Positions 6,689-13,405 of a stretch of 16,121 nt of DNA are shown here, piece after piece (within the stretch, counting starts at the first letter, position 1; the number at the start of each line of letters is the position of its first letter). The notes below the pieces were generated by a model that was not told the origin of the DNA, ran no database searches, and saw only the letters and a list, made by a program, of their open reading frames with translations. A program made the position numbers and the translations under genes. Origin of the DNA: Deltaproteobacteria bacterium (GTDB lineage Bacteria; Myxococcota_A; UBA9042; DTJE01); assembly GCA_013151875.1 (NCBI GenBank), contig JAADHL010000345.1:1-16121 (forward strand). Direction: 5' to 3'.

Positions 6689-7755
6689 GATACGTCCCCG
6701 AAGCGCCTCAGGGCCAGCCCAACCGCCGCGCCGGCGACCGGAGCGGCCCGCTGCAGCAGGTCGATATCGAATTTACGGGCGTCGACCGCGATGTTTCTGA
6801 ATGGGTTCACCAGTTCCACCGGGACCTCGATCCTTCTTTCAAGCGCGCGAATGAACGCGGGCAACTGGGCCGAGCCTCCGGACAGGTAGATGCGGCTGAT
6901 GTCGGCCTTTATGGAGGTTGCGACAAAGAAGTCCAGCGACCGTTGAACCTCGGTGACCATGGTGTCCGAGACCCTGTCCGCTATCTTGGCGACCTCGCGG
7001 GCTATCGTGGAGGACGAAAGACTGGATTCGGCCCCGGTCTTGAATGCCTCCGCTTCCTCGTACGATACGTTGAACTGTTTCTGGATCTCGGCGGTCAGCA
7101 TGGATCCGCCGATGGCGATATCCCGCGTAAAGGAGACCATGCCGCCCGACAGGACGCCCACGTTTACCGAATTCGCGCCTACGTTCAGCAGCACCAGGGT
7201 CTGGTCGGCCGGGACGGCGTAATTGATCTCGAACATATTGAGGCACGAAAAGATGCCGACATCCACCACCACCGGCCGCAACCCACCTTCGACTGCCACG
7301 GATACGAATTCGTTGACCACGTCCTTTTTGGCCGCGACCATGAGCACGTCCATCTGCCCCTGTCCGGCACGCGGGTTGAGGATCTGCGCGTCTACGTTCA
7401 CGTCCTTGATGTCGAAGGGGATGTATTGCTCCGCCTCCCACATGATCGACTCGTCGAGTTCCGCGCGCGTCATTTCGGGGAGGGACAGCTTTTTGATGAT
7501 TACGGAACTGCCCGCCACCGCAAGGCAGCACTCGGCGTCTTTGACGTTTGCTTCCTTGACCAGTTCGCGGATGCGTTCCACGACCGCGGTGAAGTTCATG
7601 ATCCGCCCTTCGACCACGGCGTCGGGGGGGAGTTGGCCCATGGTGAAGGCCACCAGTTCCCAGGAACCCGAGGCCTGGCGCAAGCGAATCAGCTTGACTG
7701 CACTGGAGCCGATGTCCAGTCCTACCAGGTTTGCGCGACCACCGAACAGACCCAT
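6685..7755 (-). CDS. pilM: Type IV pilus assembly ATPase-like protein PilM
   Basis: A 356-residue cytoplasmic protein of the actin/FtsA fold. Visible nucleotide-binding elements are phosphate-1 LVGLDIGSSAVKLIRL (10-25), phosphate-2 LLNVGANSVNVGVL (189-202) and the adenosine motif IYLSGGSAQLPAF (289-301). IMWEAEQYIPFDIKDV (104-119) is a strong PilM signature. PilM binds ATP and recruits the N-terminal tail of PilN to the inner face of the membrane, linking the pilus motors to the PilNOP complex. The frame is open further upstream to 7878, but ATG 7755 (MGLFGGRANLVGLDIGSS) is the standard family start, and a predicted promoter with a start near 7777 supports it. The ribosome-binding site is poor (CTGGCAG). 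It is the first pil gene, 91 bases after ribB, and its stop overlaps pilN by 4 bases. Confidence 0.95.
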   Translation of the reverse strand: MGLFGGRANLVGLDIGSSAVKLIRLRQASGSWELVAFTMGQLPPDAVVEGRIMNFTAVVERIRELVKEANVKDAECCLAVAGSSVIIKKLSLPEMTRAELDESIMWEAEQYIPFDIKDVNVDAQILNPRAGQGQMDVLMVAAKKDVVNEFVSVAVEGGLRPVVVDVGIFSCLNMFEINYAVPADQTLVLLNVGANSVNVGVLSGGMVSFTRDIAIGGSMLTAEIQKQFNVSYEEAEAFKTGAESSLSSSTIAREVAKIADRVSDTMVTEVQRSLDFFVATSIKADISRIYLSGGSAQLPAFIRALERRIEVPVELVNPFRNIAVDARKFDIDLLQRAAPVAGAAVGLALRRFGDVS

Positions 7756-7783
7756 TCGACTGCCAGTATTAGGGGCCACAGTG

Positions 7784-7812
7784 ATGTTCTCATCGGTCCG
7801 GAAGGGTGTCAA
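7784..7812 (-). promoter_or_regulatory. Predicted pilMNOP promoter
   Basis: On the minus strand TTGACA (7807-7812, perfect -35) is followed after 17 bases by GAACAT (7784-7789, three of six -10 bases). The start would fall near 7777, about 22 bases before the pilM ATG. It sits in the only gap (91 bases) of the ribB-pilP stretch, so pilMNOP could be transcribed apart from mutS-ribB. The weak -10 keeps this tentative. Confidence 0.4.
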
Positions 7813-7846
7813 GAAAACGACAAAGGGGCGGATCAGAAGTGGCGGA

Positions 7847-8980
7847 TCACGTGGTTTCGGGAAGTTTGACGAATTCATCCACCTCGAGGCCGAATCCTCC
7901 CAGGCCCGAGAAGTGCCTGGGATGACTGGTGATGATGCGGAGCCTGGCGGCGCCCAGCTCCCTGAGTATCTGAGCGCCTATCCCGAAATCGCGGAACGTC
8001 ATGTGGGATTCCTCGCTGATGGCCGCCTCGAGGTAGTCCACGTCCTCCATTTTTCGCCCCACCTTGTCAATGGAGGCCAGAAGGTCGGCGCCCGTCTCTT
8101 CACGATTGAGGTACAGGAAGATCCCGCGGCCCTCCCCGGCGATCATGGTCAGCGTCTCCTTGACATCGGCCCGGCCCCGGCCCTTGGAGAATTCGAAGGT
8201 GTCTCCGGGGAAGTTGGCCCGGTGCACCCTGACCAGTACCGGTTCGTCGGGATTGATTTCTCCCATGACCAGGGCCAGATGGGCCCTTTTGTCGACATCG
8301 CTTTTGAATGCGTGGACCTTGAAGCCCCCGAAGTCGGTGGGCAGTTCGGCCTGGGCCACTTCTTCCACGAAGGTTTCATTCTGGAGCCGATGGGCGATGA
8401 CGTCCGCGACCGAGATGACCGGCAGATCCCTTTCCTTTCCGAACTTCAGCAATTCCGGAAGGCGCATCATGGTGCCGTCTTCCCTCAGCACCTCGCAGAT
8501 CACGGCCACCGGGTTGAGTCCGGCCAGGCGGGCGAGATCGACCGAACCCTCGGTCTGGCCCGTCCGGACGAGGACCCCTCCAGGGACCGCCCTCAGGGGA
8601 AAGACGCTGCCTGGGGACACAAAGTCCGATGGAACCGCCGCAGGGTCGGCGGCCTTGCGGATGGTCGTGGCCCGGTCGCTTGCCGATATGCCGGAAGAAA
8701 TGCCTTCCCGGGCGTCTATGGACACCGTGAAAGCCGTGCCCAGGGGCGCCGTGTTGACCGCCGTCATTGGGTTGAGCCCCAGGCCGTCGCACAACTCGGT
8801 ACTCATGGCCAGACAGATCAGGCCCCGCGCGTGCTTGGCCATGAAGGCTATCTGCTCCGGGGTAATGCTCTGGGCGGCGGCAACGATGTCACCCTCGTTT
8901 TCGCGGTCCTCGTCGTCCACCATGATCAGCATCCGACCGGCCCGCATCACCTCAATGGCGTCTTTGATACTCGTCAGCAT
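7847..8980 (-). CDS. ribB: 3,4-dihydroxy-2-butanone-4-phosphate synthase with degenerate GTP cyclohydrolase II-like domain
   Basis: A 377-residue fusion. Residues 1-205 are the RibB domain, which makes 3,4-dihydroxy-2-butanone 4-phosphate from ribulose 5-phosphate for riboflavin: acidic loop DDEDRENEGD (22-31), SGISASDRATTI (96-107) and FPLRAVPGGVLVRTGQTEG (127-145). The family usually has GHTE at the last motif, where the His binds the active-site metal; here it is Gln142. Residues 215-377 align with GTP cyclohydrolase II but lack the three zinc cysteines: the expected positions are Asn256, Gly267 and Gly269, and the catalytic QEGRGIG stretch reads NREETGA. This half is therefore unlikely to open GTP, which resembles the known proteobacterial RibBX variants. 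ATG 8980 has AGGA 10 bases upstream and follows mutS by 26 bases. A separate active ribA should exist elsewhere in the genome. Confidence 0.88.
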   Translation of the reverse strand: MLTSIKDAIEVMRAGRMLIMVDDEDRENEGDIVAAAQSITPEQIAFMAKHARGLICLAMSTELCDGLGLNPMTAVNTAPLGTAFTVSIDAREGISSGISASDRATTIRKAADPAAVPSDFVSPGSVFPLRAVPGGVLVRTGQTEGSVDLARLAGLNPVAVICEVLREDGTMMRLPELLKFGKERDLPVISVADVIAHRLQNETFVEEVAQAELPTDFGGFKVHAFKSDVDKRAHLALVMGEINPDEPVLVRVHRANFPGDTFEFSKGRGRADVKETLTMIAGEGRGIFLYLNREETGADLLASIDKVGRKMEDVDYLEAAISEESHMTFRDFGIGAQILRELGAARLRIITSHPRHFSGLGGFGLEVDEFVKLPETT

Positions 8981-9006
8981 TTATTCAAGTCCTTTTCCTT
9001 GCTTCT

Positions 9007-11622
9007 CTATCCTTGTTTTTTTCTCGCTTCTTCCACGAGGTCGGAAAGCACCTGGAGCCCCTCGATGGGGGTCAGGGACTCAGGGTCCGTTTTTGCCAGT
9101 CTGGAAATGATCGGGTCGATGCGTTCAGGCACCGGCCCCCCGAACAGATCCAGTTGGTCAACGGCCAGGGTCTGCGGGTCATCTCCGGAACCCCTGGCCC
9201 GCGCTATCACGGGCCTGCCGACCGCGTCCAGTTCACCCGCTTCCAGATTGGCCAGGACCTCCCTGGCCCGCCCCACGACCTCGGCCGGAAGGCCGGCCAG
9301 CCTGGCGACCTGAATACCATAAGACTTGCTCGCCGGGCCGTCCACCAGCTTTCTCAGGAAAAGGACCTCACCACCCCACTCCTTCACCGCGATGCTCTGG
9401 TTGCGCGTCCGCGGCAGCGCCTTCACCAGCTCGGTCAGCTCATGGTAGTGAGTCGCGAAAAGGGTGCGGCAGCCTATTTCCTTTTGGATGTACTCGGCCA
9501 CGGCCCACGCAATGGCAACGCCGTCAAAGGTGGATGTGCCGCGCCCTATTTCGTCCAGGATCACGAGGCTGCTCTGGGTCGCCCGCGACAGTATCTCGGC
9601 CGCTTCCGACATCTCGACCATGAAGGTGCTGCGGCCCGCTGCCAGGTCGTCCATGGCGCCGACCCTGGTGAACACGGCGTCCACGATGCCGATTTCGGCC
9701 TCACTGGCCGGAACGAACGAGCCCATCTGCGCCAACAGGACCGTGATTGCAACCTGGCGCATCACAGTCGACTTTCCCGCCATGTTGGGCCCGGTAATGA
9801 TGTCCAGCGACACCTCGTCGCCGTCCATCTGGAAGTCGTTCGGGACGAAGGTGCCCGAAGGCAGGGAAGCCTCTACGATCGGATGACGGCCCTGGATGAT
9901 CCTGAGGGCGCGCCCGTTTGTTATAGCCGGCCGGCAGAAATCCCCGGTGTGGGCCAGTTCCGCCAGTGACGACACCACGTCGAGCCGGGCCAAGAGCCCC
10001 GCCAGTTCCTGCAACGGGCCGCACGCGTTCAACACCCGTTGACGGTAGTCCTCGAAGATGGCCGTTTCCATGGCGCGTGACCGTTCGTCCGCGGAACTGA
10101 CCTGCTGTTCGAGGTCGGACAGGGCCTCGGTGGTGTATCGCTCGGCATTGGCCAGGGTCTGTCTGCGGTGATAACGGTCTGGAACCCGGTCCATGTATGC
10201 CTTTGTTACCTCTATGGTATAGCCGAAAACCCGGTTGTATTTCACCTTCAAATTGGGAATCGAAGTGCTTTCGCGCTCGCTGGACTCATACTCGGCGATG
10301 TAACGACGCCCGTTTTCAGCCAGGTCGCGGGCCTCGTCCAGTGACGCATCCACGCCTTTCCTGACGAAACCGCCTTCCTTTGTCGTCGGCGGAGGTTCAT
10401 CGACGAAGGTGGACTCGATGCGGTCGGCCAGACCGGCAAGGCCCTCAGGCACCTTTTCGAAAACGGTCAGGACCTCCTCGCCCCTGTCGCGGATCTCGCG
10501 TGAAATGGACTCCATCGCGCGCACGGAACGCGCCAGTGCATTGAGGTCGCGGGCCGAGGCGGTTGACCCGGCGAACCTCGTGATCAGTCGTTCCACGTCC
10601 GGGACGCCGGCCAGGGATGAACGGATCAGGGTGCGCAAGGTGGGCTCGTTGACAAGGGCCTCGACCCTGTCGAGCCGGTTTTCTATCGCGTCCCGATCCA
10701 CAAGCGGCGCCAGAAGTCGCGTCCGAAGCAATCTGGCGCCCATGCCGGTCTTTGTATGATTGAGATAATGGAACAAGGAGCCCTGCGTCTTGCCCTCGGC
10801 CGTTGTGCGCAGGAACTCCAGGTTTTTGATCGTGGTTCGGGGCAGGACCATGGACTCCTTGACCCGAAGGGGCGTCTGGGACTGAACCGTGTCCAGAAGG
10901 GCGGCGTGTGTCCTGCCCAGATAGGACAGGACCGCCGCCGAGGCCATGCGCAGGGCCGATGGAGCGGGTGGTGGCGGGACAAGGACCCGGATTGAATCCG
11001 GAAGCGAGGATGCCTCCAGTTCTTTTGCGTCGATGTCCGTTGTAAGCGCGCCGTCAAGGCGTATGCGATCGGCAAGCGCTGGTTCCGTGTCCGGTGGCAG
11101 CAGGGCCTCCCGCGGCTCCAGTCGGCTCAGCACCGCGAAAAGGTCGTCCTCGGTGGTAACGAACGCGCCCGAAAACGACCCTGTTGAGGCATCCAGGGCC
11201 GCAACGCCCCAACCCCTGTCCGCGCGGGTGACGCAGACCAGGTGATTCGCGCCCGTGCGTTCGCCCAGTTCGGTATCCAGCAGCACCCCCGGGGTGATGA
11301 CCCGAACAACCTCGCGGCGCACGATCCCCTTGGCCTGCTTTGGGTCCTCCATCTGTTCGCACACCGCCACACGCTTGCCCGAGTCCAGCAGGCGGGCCAC
11401 GTACTGATTCACCGCGTGATGCGGGACGCCGGCCATTGGAACGGCGTCCGGGCTGCCCTTGTTTCGGGAGGTCAGGGCGATGTCCAGCAGGCGCGATGCC
11501 TCGATGGCGTCGTCGTAGAAGGTTTCGTAAAAGTCCCCCATGCGGAAAAGGACCAGGCAATCGGGGTGCTCGGCCTTTGCCTTCAGGTATTGCTGCATGG
11601 ACGGTGTGGGCGCGGCAGACAT
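9007..11622 (-). CDS. mutS: DNA mismatch repair protein MutS
   Basis: An 871-residue MutS, close to the usual 850-900. The mismatch-binding domain has the Phe-x-Glu wedge in RMGDFYETF (Phe31-Tyr32-Glu33), and the clamp and core follow. The C-terminal ABC-type ATPase has Walker A GPNMAGKST (611-619), Walker B LVILDEIGRGTSTFDG with Asp690-Glu691, and ATHYHELTEL; the last 100 residues form the dimerising end. It binds mispaired bases as a dimer and, on ATP exchange, recruits MutL. The frame is open to 11685, but I chose ATG 11622 (MSAAPTPSMQQYL) because MutS proteins begin about 10 residues before the MQQYLK segment; neither start has a clear ribosome-binding site. It is the first gene of the long minus-strand run and is divergent from the HD-GYP gene across about 120 bases, in which no convincing promoter was found. 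Confidence 0.97.
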   Translation of the reverse strand: MSAAPTPSMQQYLKAKAEHPDCLVLFRMGDFYETFYDDAIEASRLLDIALTSRNKGSPDAVPMAGVPHHAVNQYVARLLDSGKRVAVCEQMEDPKQAKGIVRREVVRVITPGVLLDTELGERTGANHLVCVTRADRGWGVAALDASTGSFSGAFVTTEDDLFAVLSRLEPREALLPPDTEPALADRIRLDGALTTDIDAKELEASSLPDSIRVLVPPPPAPSALRMASAAVLSYLGRTHAALLDTVQSQTPLRVKESMVLPRTTIKNLEFLRTTAEGKTQGSLFHYLNHTKTGMGARLLRTRLLAPLVDRDAIENRLDRVEALVNEPTLRTLIRSSLAGVPDVERLITRFAGSTASARDLNALARSVRAMESISREIRDRGEEVLTVFEKVPEGLAGLADRIESTFVDEPPPTTKEGGFVRKGVDASLDEARDLAENGRRYIAEYESSERESTSIPNLKVKYNRVFGYTIEVTKAYMDRVPDRYHRRQTLANAERYTTEALSDLEQQVSSADERSRAMETAIFEDYRQRVLNACGPLQELAGLLARLDVVSSLAELAHTGDFCRPAITNGRALRIIQGRHPIVEASLPSGTFVPNDFQMDGDEVSLDIITGPNMAGKSTVMRQVAITVLLAQMGSFVPASEAEIGIVDAVFTRVGAMDDLAAGRSTFMVEMSEAAEILSRATQSSLVILDEIGRGTSTFDGVAIAWAVAEYIQKEIGCRTLFATHYHELTELVKALPRTRNQSIAVKEWGGEVLFLRKLVDGPASKSYGIQVARLAGLPAEVVGRAREVLANLEAGELDAVGRPVIARARGSGDDPQTLAVDQLDLFGGPVPERIDPIISRLAKTDPESLTPIEGLQVLSDLVEEARKKQG

Positions 11623-11742
11623 GGCGGGAATGCTAACGCGAAGGCTTTTGGAAGGGAAGAGACGCGTTTGGGAAAAGCAGGCCACCGTCTTCTTGGCGCG
11701 TGATCGGAAGCGGTGTTACCGTTTTCGATGGATGGGTGTGAA

Positions 11743-13308
11743 ATGAAGGCGAGTATGCAGAACCTGATGATGATCAACGCCGCAGGCAGCGAACTCGGGC
11801 ACGCGCCCGGGCTTACCGAGGTCCTGGACAACGTGCTCAAGTGGGCCGAAAGGCTGTTTGATCTCAAGACCTGCGCGGTGCTGTTGTTCGACAATGCCTC
11901 CGGCAAGTTATCCATCGCCGCCTCAAGAGGCTATCGCCCCGAGGTGGTGGCGATGTTCAGGGCGGGTCCGGGGGAAGGGGTCACAGGTGAGGCATTCGCC
12001 AGTTGCGCCCCAGTGGTCGTGAGTGATGTAAAGGGCCATCCCGCCTACGTGAAAGGCGTTACAGGCGCCAATTGCGAAATGGCCGTTCCCCTGATGATTT
12101 CGGGCCGATCAATCGGCGTGCTGGACGCGGAGGCCGTTCGCGCCAGGCCGTTCGGGAAGGGTGACGTGGAGCTGTTCGGCCTGTTTGGAAAGCATGTCGC
12201 CGCCGCGGTGCACAACGCCCAGTTGCTGGAAAAGGCCAGGTCCGACGGGTTGAAGCTCGAACGCAGGGCCCAGGACCTTGCCGTATTGAACGAAATCGGG
12301 ATGCGGATAGCCACTTTTACCGATCCCGACGCCCTGATAGACGAGGCCATGGACCTTGCGAGCCGCAGACTGTTCTTCCGGACCTGCGCATTGCTCATGT
12401 TGGACGGCGATGAACTGGTTGTAAGGGGCGCGTACGGACACGACAACGGGGTCTATCGCGGGTTGCGACTGACGCACGGACGCGGCGTTACGTGGCGGAG
12501 CCTGGCGGAGCAACGTCCCATCCTGGTGGACGACGTGGTCGCGGACCCGGATTACGTGCAGGGCCTTCACGAGGGGCGCTGCGAGATGGTGGCGCCGATC
12601 CTGGGTCCCGATGGACCCATTGGCGTGTTGGACGCCGAAAGCCCGAAACCGCGCGCCTTCAACCGCAACAGTCTCAAGATGTTCGAGGCCTTCGCGCATC
12701 AGATTGCCGTGGCCCTCGAAAACGCGCGGCTGCACGAAACCAACCGCAGGACGTTCTATGAAACGATAAGGGCCTTGGCGCATACCCTGGAGATGAGGGA
12801 TTCGTACACGCACGGTCATTCGGAAAGGGTCTGTCGTCTGTCGACAAGGATAGGGGAGGCGCTTGGGCTGGATAAGGCCGATATGCAGGTGCTCGAACAG
12901 GCAAGCCTGCTCCACGATATCGGCAAGATAGGGGTGCGGGATTCGATCCTCCTTAAGGAAGGCAAGCTCGATGCTGGTGAAAGGCTGGCCATCGAGCAGC
13001 ACCCAGTCATCGGCGACGATATCCTTCACCCGGTGGGTTTCCTGCACGAGGCCCTGACGAACGTGCGGCACCACCACGAGCACTGGGACGGCAGCGGTTA
13101 TCCGGAAGGTCTTGCCGGGGAGGCGATCCCACTCGTGGCCCGAATCGTCACGGTGGCCGACGCCTACGACGCCATGACGTCCACCCGTCCATATCGGAAG
13201 GCGATTGCCGGCCACAAGGCGATAGACGAGATCCGCAAGCTGGCGGGCCTTCAGTTCGACCCGAAGGTGGTCAAGGCCTTCCTTTCGGTCATGGATGACC
13301 GAACTTGA
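11743..13308 (+). CDS. Tandem-GAF HD-GYP cyclic di-GMP phosphodiesterase
   Basis: A 521-residue cytoplasmic protein without membrane segments. GAF 1 spans about 20-165 and GAF 2 about 180-332. They look like copies of each other: both have a ligand-pocket segment GxGVT, a Tyr-Val stretch, CEM followed by a Pro, and IGVLDAE. The HD-GYP domain spans about 335-521: HGHSERV (357-363), HDIGKIG (391-397), KLDAGERLAIEQHP (408-421), HHHEHWDGSGYPEGL (443-457) and VADAYDAMTSTRPYRKA (471-487). All residues expected for metal binding and catalysis are present, so it should hydrolyse cyclic di-GMP in response to a small molecule, redox state or gas sensed by the GAFs. ATG 11743 is chosen, with GGGTG 4-5 bases upstream; in-frame ATG 11728 and GTG 11713 are alternatives. 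Its place beside the pilus genes suggests, but does not prove, a role in pilus-dependent motility. Confidence 0.93.
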   Translation: MKASMQNLMMINAAGSELGHAPGLTEVLDNVLKWAERLFDLKTCAVLLFDNASGKLSIAASRGYRPEVVAMFRAGPGEGVTGEAFASCAPVVVSDVKGHPAYVKGVTGANCEMAVPLMISGRSIGVLDAEAVRARPFGKGDVELFGLFGKHVAAAVHNAQLLEKARSDGLKLERRAQDLAVLNEIGMRIATFTDPDALIDEAMDLASRRLFFRTCALLMLDGDELVVRGAYGHDNGVYRGLRLTHGRGVTWRSLAEQRPILVDDVVADPDYVQGLHEGRCEMVAPILGPDGPIGVLDAESPKPRAFNRNSLKMFEAFAHQIAVALENARLHETNRRTFYETIRALAHTLEMRDSYTHGHSERVCRLSTRIGEALGLDKADMQVLEQASLLHDIGKIGVRDSILLKEGKLDAGERLAIEQHPVIGDDILHPVGFLHEALTNVRHHHEHWDGSGYPEGLAGEAIPLVARIVTVADAYDAMTSTRPYRKAIAGHKAIDEIRKLAGLQFDPKVVKAFLSVMDDRT

Positions 13309-13322
13309 TTTGGCTTGGGCGC

Positions 13323-13351
13323 TTTCAGCCTGGGATTCATTACACTATAAT
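13323..13351 (+). promoter_or_regulatory. Promoter with perfect -10 box before the Cys-rich lipoprotein
   Basis: A perfect TATAAT at 13346-13351 lies 54 bases before the ATG at 13406, in the 97-base gap after the HD-GYP stop. The -35 region is poor (TTTCAG at 17-base spacing, CTTTCA at 18). TATAAT is rare in such GC-rich DNA, which favours a real promoter, with a start near 13358. Confidence 0.5.
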
Positions 13352-13405
13352 CCATCGTTCGCGGGCAGGCCTCGGTCGCCCGTCGTCAATCAACTGGAGG
13401 GGACA

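Noticed and set aside
7223..9313. 696-codon open frame on the plus strand
   Set aside because: It runs antisense through pilM, ribB and the end of mutS, all with clear family motifs, and has low-complexity Ser/Arg content.
12109..13215. 368-codon open frame on the minus strand
   Set aside because: It is antisense to the HD-GYP gene, whose catalytic motifs are complete; no motif is seen in the shadow frame.
13295..13405. ATG at 13295, in frame with the Cys-rich lipoprotein and giving a start inside the HD-GYP gene
   Set aside because: It would bury the signal peptide and lipobox under 37 extra residues; the ATG at 13406 has a strong ribosome-binding site and a promoter upstream.
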